64,000 bases of DNA, taken from NCBI GenBank assembly GCA_020698575.1, contig CM036255.1:22806501-22870500 (forward strand), in the 5' to 3' direction. The DNA is from Bostrychus sinensis (lineage: Eukaryota; Chordata; Actinopteri; Gobiiformes; Eleotridae). Below, piece by piece: positions 49,082 through 60,339 of the stretch. Position 1 is the stretch's first letter. Each line of letters starts with the position of its first letter. Position numbers and translations under genes: made by a program. Below the pieces are notes generated by a model, which searched no databases, was not told the DNA's origin, and was given only the letters and a program-made list of their open reading frames with translations.

Positions 49082-52000
49082 TCATTTCTTCTTCTCGGCC
49101 TTCTGTGCGGACTTGGTCACCTTTCCACCAGAGGCGGCCTTCTTCTCCACAGACTTGATCACACCGACAGCGACGGTCTGCCTCATGTCACGAACGGCAA
49201 AACGTCCTGATGGGAAAAAGGTAAATTATGACAAAATATATGACCTTTTTAAACTTTAGCAGTTTTCTGTCCTGTGTTTTTGACGTACCCAGGGGTGGAT
49301 ACTGGGAGAAGCTCTCCACACACATGGGTTTTCCGGGCACCATGGTGATGATGGCAGCGTCTCCAGATTTCAGGGCCTTGGGGTTGTCCTCCAGCTTCTT
49401 GCCAGAACGACGGTCGATCTTCTCCTTGAGCTCGCTGAACTTGCAGGCAATGTGAGCTGTGTGGCAGTCCAGCACGGGGGCGTAACCCTGGGAGATCTGA
49501 CCGGGGTGGTTCAGGATGATGACCTGTGTGGGAGAAACATAGAGGAATATGTTATAATATCTACCTTTGACTTGTAATGGCTAGAGAAGTTTCTCACCTT
49601 GGGTCCTAGTTAACTAAATCAGGCTTAAACTTTCATATGATTACCTCACTTTCCTGGACATGAGCCCTCTAAAGGCTACTAATGCAACTACATATTGATA
49701 ATTGGTGAACACAAAAAGAGTATGGAGACTGACAAGGTAAAGCAATATTCGCATTATCTCTACTATCCAATCTCTTAGATTAGATAACTCACAAAATGTT
49801 AATTACTTGGAACAAACATTTATGAAATGCTATGGTTAGATGTGATTTGTAGTTTAACAAGAAGAGCAGTAGAAGACAGTAATCTATCACAGTAAAACTA
49901 ACAACTATCAGCTATCTTTCTCCTCTGTTTTTTTTTTTTTTTTTTTTTCTGGCCTTGTTTCAACCATTCAAATGAGGAAATATGCACTGTTGCCCATTTG
50001 TGTTCTCATGAAATGCCAAAAATTGTAAAACATGATTTGGTTTCACCTAGGTAACTGGGACTCAGTGCTGTGTAATCACTGCACCTGGTCACCTGATGTG
50101 TAAAAATAGTTGGGGGTGACAAGATCAAAATGTGAAAAGAGTCTCGTGAATGTGAAAATCAGTCTTGTGATCAGTTTCTGTTTGCCATTTTTACAGGAGA
50201 GAAGTCAGTTGAGTTTGTGGCAAAACATTTGGCAGTATATGTTCTGTTACTACTTATAAATCAGTTATTATGAGTGAATATCACTCATTACAAACTGATT
50301 TTAAAAATGCACCTAGTTTTTGTTTTGCATTTTATCATTTTCAGTTCAACCTGTCTCTCATGTCATGTCTTTTGGTATTTGTGTCTCCTCACAACCCTTA
50401 TAAACAGAACTAAAAAGAGGAATGTATCTGAAAACAAAATGAGTCCAACTGGTGTGGGCAATGATATGTAATCCTTCGTGATGTAAAGTAGCTTGAATGG
50501 GGTCTGTAATGTTTAGTGTGTAACCAATAGATAATTGCTAGACTAAAAAAAAACACAAACTCTTCCCTAAATTGTTCTTATATTGTTCTGATAATCACCT
50601 GGGCAGTGAAGTTATCTGCAGCCATTGGGGGGTCGTTCTTGCTGTCTCCGGCCACGTTGCCGCGCCTAATCTCCTTGACTGACACGTTCTTGACGTTGAA
50701 GCCGACGTTGTCTCCGGGCAGAGCCTCAGGCAGGGACTCGTGGTGCATCTCCACAGACTTGACCTCAGTGGTCAGGTTGGGGGGAGCGAAGGTGACCACC
50801 ATACCGGGCTTCAGGACACCAGTCTCAACACGGCCAACTGGGACTGTACCGATACCTGAGGAGTGGACAGGTTTAGTGAGCACATTTTAGTTCAGGCACC
50901 ATTGTTGACTGATGCTTGAGAGTGATGAGCCTTTTTAATATGAACAATTTTATAACAAGCTTGAACTCTTGTCCCATCTCTAGCCTCATATCGTCGTATC
51001 ATAGCAACAGTTTTACTATAGCCCAGAAAATGTCCATCTCACCTACAAAAAAAAAAGAGATAGGACCCACATTTGTTACATAGAGCCATAGGTAGAAATA
51101 AGAGGGATATACATAGTGTGATTTTTTTTATGCTAAACTTTCATAATAAGCTTTAAACTATTATCATTTCACAAATTTTACCATCACCAGTTTTAATATG
51201 ATCCATCACCCTTGCTCACCCAAATAAATAGTATCCAGTATTTGTCCTATAGGTCTTCCTAAATCATTGCATACTTTTTGTGTTTTGTTTGGGTCACTTT
51301 TTAATTCCTTTATAGCACTGTTTTGTACCACTTAAAATGTATCTAGGTACTTTATTTTTCTGCATTTTAATAATTAGATTAATAAAATAGTGTTTGAAAT
51401 TGGGAACAAAAGTCCCTCTTCATTTAATATTATGTGCTGCAGTGACTGACTAACAATGAGCTGCTCCTTACCGCCAATTTTGTACACATCCTGGAGGGGC
51501 AGACGCAGGGGCTTGTCGGTGGGACGAGACGGGGGCATAATGGAGTCCAGAGCCTCCAGGAGGGTAGTACCGGTGGAACCACCCTCTTTACGCTCAATCT
51601 TCCAGCCCTTGAACCAACCCATCTGCAAAAATAAGGCAGACAGGAAAAAAGTTAAGACATGTGGCTGCCAAATATTGAAGAGAAGATATGACACTTTCAA
51701 GTCGACTAGGTCACTAAATAGTCAGTGAGGTCACATGTACAAAAGTATAATTGTTCGAATGGTACTTGCCGAGTTATTATAGCTGTGTCTAGTGATAGTC
51801 AATGTACCACAGCTTATGTTTTGAACAGACTTTCATTGGTTATGACAAATACAAAACAGCTCTAATAAACAATAGGCTATGGAGAAATGTTGCATACATT
51901 AAATGCAGCACAAGGATTGGTCTGTTGGCGTAGCGTCAAAATAATTATGCTCTCTTTCACTGTGCTTTTCTTTTTTATGCTTCTGTGTTTCTTTTTTTCT

Positions 52001-55000
52001 GCTGTTTTGTGTTGTAGGTAGTAGTAGCCAGAGTATCTTTTCAGTAGGACTTCCTGCCGTCATTACACCAGTGTATAAAGACGTGCACAAGCTTTGACTC
52101 AACCAATGAAAGTGTCCCTGATCAGAATGGGACCGCGCCCCCTTTGTCCTGAAAGTGTGATTGGTCAGAAAAGTTCAGTCCCTACTCTAGTTCCCCCTCT
52201 GTCAAAAACAATTCATAATGTCCAGATGAAGTCTCAGAGTCATTCTTTTTTTTTCAGCGAAGATGCTGCTATTGACTGAATAATTAGTTTTCCTCAAATA
52301 CAAAGGGGAAAAAAACTGCAGTGTGTCTTTAATAAGAAGTAGATACAACTATTAGCAAGAAAAGACCAAGCTCTAAAGAAAGGTGGTAAAAAATACAGTG
52401 ATTATGTAATATTATGCAGGGTAGCTCCAGGGTTTTCCAAGTAATTCACAAATTTACATTTTACCTGCAAAACCGGAAAGGCTAGTGTAAGATTATATGA
52501 GAAAATTTAAGGCCTGGATGAACAAAATGTAATAACTATCTCTAAAATGTCATATTTTAATGCTAGAGTTTTCACAGCATTAAATTGAATACCTGTTTAA
52601 TACTTTTAAGACATACAAAGACATCATTGACATGTCACTTAGTTTATGTGTGGAGATTTTAGTTTACGTAGCTTTCCTTTTGTTGACTACTGCCTGAGTA
52701 TACAGGTTACAAGGCTACATAACCTCACCTTGTCACTGGGCTCCAGCATGTTGTCTCCGTGCCATCCAGAGATTGGCACAAAAGCAACAGTTGCGGGGTT
52801 GTAGCCGATCTTCTTGATGTAAGCGCTGACTTCCTTGGTGATCTCCTCGAAACGTTTCTGGCTGTAAGGGGGCTCAGTGGAGTCCATCTTGTTGACACCA
52901 ACGATGAGCTGTTTGACACCGAGAGTGTAGGCCAACAGGGCGTGCTCACGGGTCTGTCCGTTCTTGGAGATACCAGCCTCAAACTCACCAACACCAGCAG
53001 CGACAATCAGCACGGCACAGTCAGCCTTAAGTGTGAGAAACATGGAGGATTTAAACTCATTAGAGATTATGTTAAGGGTTTTGGAAATGAGTTGATCTGA
53101 CTGTTTCAGTGGCTGTGTTTTGATTTGAGCACTTAGCCTTCTTCTTTGGGCTGTTTTTTTTAGGGGTTGCCACATTAGATCCTCTGCTTTAGTCTAAGCC
53201 TATCACTTTTATCCTCTTCTTTCACACTCTTCTCTCTTTCACTACATCCATAAAATCTCTTTTGGTCTTCCTCTAGGCCTCCTGTCTGACAGCTCAGCAC
53301 ATTCACTCTCCCTCCTCTGTTCATGTCCAAACCGTCTCAGTCTGTCCTCTATGACTTTATCTCCAAAACATCTCACATGAGCTGTCCCTCTGATGCACAC
53401 ATTCCTAATTCTATCCATCGGTCTCACTCCCAGTAACCCATTCAGGGCCGGTAATTCATTGATAAATCATATTTTTCAGATTAAATGACTTTGTTCATAT
53501 ATGCAATAATATAACAAACCATCATTTACCTGAGAGGTACCAGTGATCATGTTCTTGATGAAGTCCCTGTGTCCAGGAGCATCAATGATGGTCACATAGT
53601 ACTTGCTGGTCTCAAACTTCCACAGAGCAATGTCAATGGTGATACCACGCTCACGCTCTGCCTTCAGTTTGTCCAGCACCCAGGCGTACTTGAAAGAGCC
53701 CTTGCCCATCTAATTCACAAGGGTACACAGAGGAGAGAAAAAAATAAAAAGATTAGATTACTCATGTGAGGCAACACAGAGCAGCTAATGTTGGTTAATC
53801 ATAGTCAATGCATATTCCTAAGTTTTTTTTTAAATCTAAATTTATGTGATTTCTATTTCTTAGTGGTGTAATACATTGCTAAAAGACTTGAGGCAGAATT
53901 GTAGGAATATGTGAAAGTATGGGACAAAAACAAATATTTGTCATACAATAGAAAGTCCCCTTATTTCTGCCCATGGCTCAATCTAACAGTGGGGCAAAGT
54001 GTAAACTGTAAACTGCTCTATCCCTATATATATTTTTGGTGTGGGATGGACAATTTCAGGCCTACAGTACAGAAAACCTACAGGGGATGGCAGGAGGCTA
54101 GAGATGGGACAAGAGCTCCATGCAACATTATATAATAGACACCTTGATAATGAATATAATACAAGTTACAGTGCTGAATATTTCAAGAATGCCACAGCAG
54201 TATTTATTGCTCTATATTTCACTTTCCTGACAATTTCTTGAAATATTCAATGGCAATAGTTCAGGCTTTCTGCAGGGTTCAACAAGTTAAATTGAAGACA
54301 TTTTTATACCTTTTTATGACCATTGTTCAAGAAAATTAAGACCTATTTCATAAGCACAGTGTATAAGAAATGTACAAAAATGTGCGACAGTGAGTGCAAC
54401 AAAGCATTTTGGTCTTGGTAAGAAAGGATCTGTGTTCTCATATTGGTGGTGGTAATGCGTCTTTGAGCATTTTAGAATAAGCTTGTGAACACAGGTATTT
54501 GCATCAAATGTATGGGACATATTTAAGACCTGTTTAAATGTATTTAAGACCTAATACTCTGCATCTCAGCAAATGTATGACTTTTTAAGGCCTTAAATTC
54601 TGATTTTTAAATTTAAGAATTTTTACACTTTTTAAGACCCCACAGAAACCATGTAGTTGTAGTAGGGTGGCTACAGTAATGAGTAATGATCATGAAAGCC
54701 TTGGTTATCAAATTGACCATGTTTTTACAGCTCTGAACCATCAAACCCTTTTTGGCTTTTCCCATATTTATTCAGATTTTGCATAACTGACACACTAAAT
54801 TAAACGTGTAAATTACTAATGTGTTTAATTTGATCATCACATTACAGAGAGTATGTGTTTTTTATTCTGATAGTTGTTCTAAAGACATGGACTGTACAAT
54901 GATGTCTTGTCAGGTTTAAAGCACTAGATGGCGTTCGTTAATAACAGTGTGGAGCCCATAGCGCTGCCTGCCACACCCGCAGACTGTCCCTCTGCTGTAT

Positions 55001-55202
55001 CTGAGCGGTCATGTGGATTACTGTCTGTGGCCCGTGGCCGTGCAAACTAAAAACCCACCTCAGCGGCCTCTTTCTCAAACTTCTCGATGGTTCTCTTGTC
55101 GATCCCACCGCATTTGTAGATGAGATGGCCGGTGGTAGTGGACTTGCCGGAGTCGACATGGCCAATGACCACGATGTTGATGTGGGTCTTTTCCTTTCCC
55201 AT
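49082..55202 (-). CDS. eef1a1: Elongation factor 1-alpha, tandem copy A (downstream gene)
   Basis: Seven coding exons on the minus strand: 55059-55202, 53530-53709, 52729-53025, 51472-51622, 50599-50855, 49289-49523 and 49082-49206; 1389 bases, 462 aa, the standard vertebrate length. A non-coding first exon lies at 56134-56184, and the ATG exon opens with an acceptor at 55212. The GTPase motifs are intact: GHVDSGKST (P-loop), DAPGHRDF (G3) and NKMD (G4). The C terminus ends SAQKAEKKK. The protein brings aminoacyl-tRNA to the ribosome in a GTP-dependent way and also bundles actin. The exon layout is that of human EEF1A1. It lies head-to-tail behind copy B. Intron 2 holds an RTE-like repeat (about 53125-53440) and a weak CTCF-like site. 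Confidence 0.98.
49926..49948. repeat. Poly(T) tract in eef1a1 copy A
   Basis: Run of about 21 T in intron 6 (49524-50598). The rest of this intron has no recognised feature. Confidence 0.8.
53125..53440 (-). repeat. RTE-type LINE 3' fragment in eef1a1 copy A intron
   Basis: Blocks TTCACTACATCCATAAAATC, TTTGGTCTTCCTCTAGGCCT, TCATGTCCAAACCGTCTCAG and CTATGACTTTATCTCCAAAA match the reverse-strand C-terminal coding end of RTE-like reverse transcriptases common in fish. The reverse strand reads a decayed RRFGHEQRRESE ... RPRGRPK segment. Confidence 0.7.
54921..54933 (+). promoter_or_regulatory. Weak CTCF-like motif
   Basis: GCACTAGATGGCG matches the CTCF core except at the first position. It lies in the intron before the ATG exon's downstream neighbour in copy A. 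Motif evidence only. Confidence 0.3.
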
Positions 55203-56133
55203 TGTTGTTTTACTGGTTGTGGACAACAAATTATATCGGCACTAGAAGTCTTTTGATCAGCACACAAACTTCATTTTTTAAATAATCATTTCAGAATAAA
55301 ATAAACCAAATTATCAATGCTTACGTCTAACATTTTTTCATTACTTTAGTACACAACTGGGATGTTAAATTTAGGTTATCGCAGGTGAATAAAACATTTC
55401 ACCCATCCCAGCCATCTCGTGCAGAGCATCCATGTATAAACACAAAAAAATATCCTACTCTATTCGTTATTTTTGTACAGTTTTATTCTGGTTGGCTATT
55501 TCTGAGTATGCACAAACGAATTTCTCTCTGTAGGTTTAACGTTGTACTGTGTTAAACGTATGCTTATATATACACACACACACCTTCATTTACGTTTTCT
55601 TATTTAGACACTGAAAACATTCAGCAGTCTCCAATGAAACAAAGTGCAGTTATTAACCGTTAATAGCAGTTAAAACGCTAAACTGGGGCTAAACTGAGCC
55701 CTGAAATGTCATTGGCAGTAAAATAGTTTTCTAAGGCGGGTGCTGAGGTGTCGCCGGAAAATGACACCGATGAGTCAGGCCGCCGCCATGTGCTCTGGAT
55801 ACCGGCATGCGCCTCCATGTTGGGCCGGGAGCGCTCATCCGCCATGTTACTGCAAGCGCGCCCCCGCTCACACAGCATTAATGGAGAGCAGCGCGTTCAC
55901 GAGTGTACAGCATGACTGGCAGAAATCACTGACAGTATGACTAGGACTAAATTCAACTTTAAAACCTGGAAAACTGTTGACTTCCCATTTACAAGCGCCC
56001 AAGCCTACAAGTTATTTTTCACCTTTAAATCCATGCTATAATGCCGACAATGCCAGTTTTCTGTCAAACACCCCCAAAATAGTCTAATTTTTTTAGCAGC
56101 AAAACGCAGTTAACAATTAAGACATTGACAAAC

Positions 56134-56184
56134 CTGTGTCCAGCAACAAGATGACCCTGAATTGGAGCAGAGGGAAAAAAAAGG
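56134..56184 (-). other. Non-coding first exon of eef1a1 copy A
   Basis: It starts in a pyrimidine run (CCTTTTTTTTCCCTCTG, about 56184) 30 bases after the TATA box and ends at CTGGACACAG before a GTTTGT donor at 56128-56133. This is the classic 5' TOP arrangement of eef1a1. Intron 1 runs to the acceptor at 55213-55214. Confidence 0.7.
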
Positions 56185-56207
56185 ACAGAGTGTGACCCGT
56201 CCTGAGT

Positions 56208-56214
56208 TTTTATA
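56208..56214 (-). promoter_or_regulatory. TATA box of eef1a1 copy A
   Basis: TATAAAA on the minus strand, about 30 bases before the pyrimidine-rich start. It lies only about 220 bases after the poly(A) signal of copy B. Confidence 0.75.
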
Positions 56215-56431
56215 CTAGAGGGAAGGGGAGGGAGGGCTGCAAAGGCTCTTGTGTCTGTCAGACTAAAATAAGGAGAGCCATTGGCTGTAGAAGCATAACT
56301 TATCTAAGCGATTGGATGACAAGTGCAATGGCAACAGCATGGGCAAAAACAGCTGCAACACAAGCTCTGTGTGTGACTTTCAGTTACCACAGTGAGGAGC
56401 AGGGACAACGTTGTCGATTTTTTCAAAGACA

Positions 56432-56437
56432 TTTATT
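56432..56437 (-). terminator. Candidate polyadenylation signal of eef1a1 copy B
   Basis: AATAAA on the minus strand about 300 bases after the stop of copy B. Another AATAAA lies close by near 56458. Confidence 0.55.
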
Positions 56438-56569
56438 TTTATTAGTTACCAGCAGCTTTATTCCAATCAATTTTGTGGCATTTAACATCAAGAGTTCTAA
56501 ACCATTTCCAACTTAAACTTAACTGAGAAGAGGCACTGTCTGCGATTTAAAAGACAATGCCATTGTACT

Positions 56570-56648
56570 TTTTCCTGCGAAAACTTTTACGATGGGTTTT
56601 AATCAGCATAAGCCAGTCCTTGAGTAGAGAGCTCTGCCTCAGAGAAGA
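56570..56648 (-). promoter_or_regulatory. Conserved eef1a1 3' UTR block, copy B
   Basis: Counterpart of 48911-48997: CTTCTCTGAGGCAGAGCTCT, CTACTCAAGGACTGGCTTAT and GCTGATTAAAACCCATCG in mRNA sense. Similarity to copy A falls off at both ends. Confidence 0.6.
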
Positions 56649-56735
56649 TGGTCCAAGAAAGAGGGGAGAATGTGGGGAAGGGGTGGCCCGCTGCTGCCGG
56701 CACACAATTCCCATTTGGATGTCCTGCACGCCCAT

Positions 56736-58698
56736 TCATTTCTTCTTCTGGGCCTTCTCTGCAGCCTTGGTGATCTTGCCAGATACTTCCTTGGCCTCCA
56801 CAGCCTTAATGACACCAACAGCCACAGTCTGCCTCATGTCACGCACGGCAAAACGACCTGTGAGGAACATACAAGTTAGGCAAGTAGAACTTAAAGTGTA
56901 TGTAAATGTTGGCACTTTTAACTGCACTTACCGAGGGGAGCGTAGTTTGAGAAGGGCTCCACAACCATTGGCTTCTGTGGGATCATTTTAACAATGGCAG
57001 CATCTCCAGATTTAACAAATTTGGGGTTGTCTTCAAGCTTTTTGCCAGAACGACGGTCGATCTTCTCAATGAGCTCCTTGAACTTGCAGGCAATGTGAGC
57101 TGTGTGGCAGTCCAGCACAGGGGCGTAACCTGCGTTGATCTGGCCAGGGTGGTTCAGGATGATGACCTATTAAAAAAAAAAAAAAAAAATTATATCAAGT
57201 CAGTTTGTGTTTTAATAACACAAATACAGATAAGTTTAATATATGACAAACCTGAGCGTTGAAGCACTCAGCAGCCTTGGGTGGGTCGTTCTTGCTGTCA
57301 CCAGCGACGTATCCACGACGGATTTCCTTGACAGAGACGTTCTTGATGTTGAAGCCAACATTGTCTCCGGGCACAGCCTCAGGCAGGGACTCGTGGTGCA
57401 TCTCCACAGACTTGACCTCAGTGGTCAGGTTAGGGGGAGCAAAGGTGACCACCATACCGGGCTTCAGGACACCAGTCTCAACACGGCCGACTGGAACGGT
57501 ACCGATACCTAAAGGACCCCAAGCTTAGTAAGTACCTTTAAGTGTAAAACTAAACAACCCTCACAATTTGGCTGATACTCACCGCCAATTTTGTACACGT
57601 CCTGCAGGGGCAGACGGAGGGGCTTGTCAGTGGGACGGGAGGGGGGCAGGATGGCATCCAGGGCCTCCAACAGGGTGGTACCATTGGCATTGCCCTCCTT
57701 GCGCTCAATCTTCCAGCCCTTGAACCAGCTCATCTTGTCACTGGTCTCCAGCATGTTGTCTCCATGCCATCCAGAGATGGGGACGAAGGCGACAGTTGCG
57801 GGGTTGTAGCCAATCTTCTTGATGTAAGCGCTGACTTCCTTGGTGATTTCCTCATAACGGGCCTGGCTATAAGGGGGCTCAGTGGAGTCCATCTTGTTGA
57901 CACCAACGATGAGCTGTTTGACACCCAGGGTGAAGGCAAGCAGGGCATGCTCACGGGTCTGTCCGTTCTTGGAGATACCAGCCTCAAACTCACCAACACC
58001 AGCAGCGACAATCAGCACGGCACAGTCAGCCTAACAATATTAACAAAGAAATTAGCGCAAGTCTTTCTAACCACAGTAAACAACTGCTCAAACAGCAATA
58101 ACTTACCTGAGAGGTACCAGTGATCATGTTCTTGATGAAGTCCCTGTGTCCAGGAGCATCAATGATGGTCACATAGTACTTGCTGGTCTCAAACTTCCAC
58201 AGAGCAATGTCAATGGTGATACCACGCTCACGCTCTGCCTTCAGTTTGTCCAGCACCCAGGCGTACTTGAAAGAGCCCTTGCCCATCTATTAAAAATAAA
58301 AAGGCAAAAATGCATTCATTATTAACCAGCCATTTAATGTTTGTTTTGAATAATCCATAGTTACACTATTATAGCTTGCATTTTTATTAACGTCGACAGG
58401 CTTGAGTCACTGCTCAGAGGCTCCACACACAAGCCCCTCCCCGCGTGAGCGCTCAGTGCTACACCCTCGTGCCAGTAGCAGCGCCCAATGCTGATGCCGC
58501 CATTTTGAACAAACTCAAGCTGCTAGATTTGATAAGAAAATTGTAAAAACCCACCTCAGCGGCTTCCTTCTCAAACTTCTCGATGGTTCTCTTGTCGATC
58601 CCACCGCATTTGTAGATGAGATGGCCGGTGGAGGTGGACTTGCCGGAGTCGACATGGCCAATGACCACGATGTTGATGTGGGTCTTTTCCTTTCCCAT
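56736..58698 (-). CDS. eef1a1: Elongation factor 1-alpha, tandem copy B (upstream gene)
   Basis: Six coding exons on the minus strand: 58555-58698, 58107-58286, 57583-58030, 57252-57508, 56932-57166 and 56736-56857; 1386 bases, 461 aa. The third is a fusion of the exons that in copy A (and in human) are 297 and 151 bases long. GTPase motifs [17 protein letters not shown] and NKMD are intact. The C-terminal tail ([20 protein letters not shown]) differs from copy A and is one residue shorter. The middle and C-terminal thirds carry many replacements relative to copy A (for example FNAQ for FTAQ and [12 protein letters not shown] for VPGKPMCVESFS). The non-coding first exon is at 59516-59578; the ATG exon begins at 58709. 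Introns are short, about 75-100 bases in the 3' half, so the gene is far more compact than copy A. Confidence 0.98.
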
Positions 58699-59515
58699 TG
58701 TTGTAGTTTCTGGCGGTTAAAAGAATCGCCTTTAGTTTAAAACGGTTTAACCCCAGTATTACTAAAAGATTTTTAAACACTTGATACTTTTAAAACTTTA
58801 ATAGCGTGATTGAGCTTAACCGGCTTTATGAGACTGAAGTCTGACACAATTTCCGTTTTAAATATACAATTTTTACAGTATTTTAAGCATTTCGGGGCAT
58901 TTCCAATATACTTTGTCATTAAAAACCGTTGACGTACTCTTCGCTCTCAGATTTACGCTGTCGGTTAGCGGAAGCAGGCGGCCGCGCTAGGCCTCACTCG
59001 GCCCCTGTCCAGGCGAAACACGTGTTCCACTATAGGCCACGTCGGATTAAGTTACAAAGATTGCCAAATATTCAGACGCTTTCTTGACCAGGCCCCCCCT
59101 TCACACCTGTTACTTAAGATTTACAGGCAGTTGTTTCAAGACGGAGGAGAGAAATGCCTTTCTAGCATCCTTAGATATCCGCTTTCAAAAAAGTGCCCCC
59201 TTTGTTCTAACTCAGTCTCCTCCGTCAAAAAGCCGCCCACGAGTTTAACCATTTCACTCAAAAATGGTATAGAAATTAAGTTAAAATGTTAGCTTAAAAA
59301 CTAAAGCGTGTCCACTTACAATCTGCGACTTCTTGCTTAAAAAGCTACAGGTTATTCTTCTACGTTACATAACTTTTAAAAGCCAAAATGGACGATGAAA
59401 TACAACAATAAAACATACTTATTCTAACGTTATGTCAACACGGAAAAGGAAGCGTGTATATAACTTCAGTCCAGGCCTGAAAGTAAGAAGAAAAAGGAGG
59501 AGACGCTGAACTTAC

Positions 59516-59578
59516 CGGTGTTTCTGGGTTTTCACGGCCAAAGCTGCTGCCCCTGAGCCAGGTAACAGAAAGAGGAAG
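59516..59578 (-). other. Non-coding first exon of eef1a1 copy B
   Basis: It starts in CCTTCCTCTTTCTG (about 59578) and ends CAGAAACACCG before a GTAAGT donor at 59510-59515. TOP-type start with the long first intron typical of eef1a1; intron 1 ends at 58710-58711. Confidence 0.75.
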
Positions 59579-59598
59579 GCTAGGGGTGGACCGCGGGG

Positions 59599-59605
59599 TT
59601 TTATA
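59599..59605 (-). promoter_or_regulatory. TATA box of eef1a1 copy B
   Basis: TATAAAA on the minus strand, 25-30 bases upstream of the pyrimidine-rich start, followed by a GC-rich stretch (CCCCGCGG). Confidence 0.8.
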
Positions 59606-59779
59606 CGGGATGGGAGGCGGCCTGCGATTATCGGCGTCCCCGCATGTGCAAACCCTGCAAATCACACACATTCCTGGGAAAAACGTCAGCGCGTCACCGG
59701 ATGAACCCGCCTAGCATTAACAGACATGTATGATTTCTCAGCAGGGAGCAGGAATTGGCTCACTAAAAACATTAAACTA

Positions 59780-59801
59780 CCCCCCCCCCCCCCCCCCCCC
59801 C
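59780..59801 (+). repeat. Poly(C) tract, 22 bases
   Basis: Uninterrupted run of C about 175 bases upstream of the TATA box of eef1a1 copy B (poly(G) on the gene's strand). Confidence 0.9.
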
Positions 59802-59905
59802 AATTTACACAGAGAAACAGCTGTATGGGTAGACGAGCCAGGTTTAAAGGTTAACATGATTTTTAGCACTAGACTTGTTCAGTAGCTTACAATCGCTGCT
59901 AAATA

Positions 59906-59933
59906 CTATATATATATATATATATATATATAT
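59906..59933. repeat. (TA)n microsatellite
   Basis: About 13 TA units, close to the poly(C) tract and upstream of eef1a1 copy B. Confidence 0.9.
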
Positions 59934-60008
59934 TTACAATTAATCCTTATTACTAATCTAAATAGCTTTGGCTCTTCAATAAAAAGCATACAAAACAACA
60001 TTTGGTTA

Positions 60009-60339
60009 GTTAGGGTGACCAGACCTCTCTATTTAACCGGAACAGTCCCAGGCTCCTTGTCTCATGTCCCAATACATATCTGTAAAAACAATCATGTCCC
60101 AGTTTTCAACAACCCATGTCCCACTTGTCCCCAGTTTAACCAACAAAAAGACGCAGGAAACTTAAAACACATTTGTCCAAAGACTAAAATTATTTACAAT
60201 ATCATTATTTTATTAATAAATGTCAATCATATTCAAAATTTAAGCCCTAGTGCCATGTACTCTGAATGACCTGACAGAAAATTGCATTCTGAGAAAAATA
60301 TGTGTCCCAGGTTTTTGGTCTAAAAATCTGGTCACTCCA
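60009..60339. mobile_element. MITE with GGGTGACCAGA inverted ends
   Basis: Begins TAGGGTGACCAGACCTCTCT and ends with AAAATCTGGTCACTCC, an inverted pair. It shares internal blocks with 32526-32830 and 61896-62282. No coding capacity. Confidence 0.75.

Noticed and set aside
55678..55940. Overlapping frames with internal Met on both strands
   Set aside because: Lie in intron 1 of eef1a1 copy A in a GC-richer stretch; no conserved motif. An unannotated exon cannot be fully excluded.
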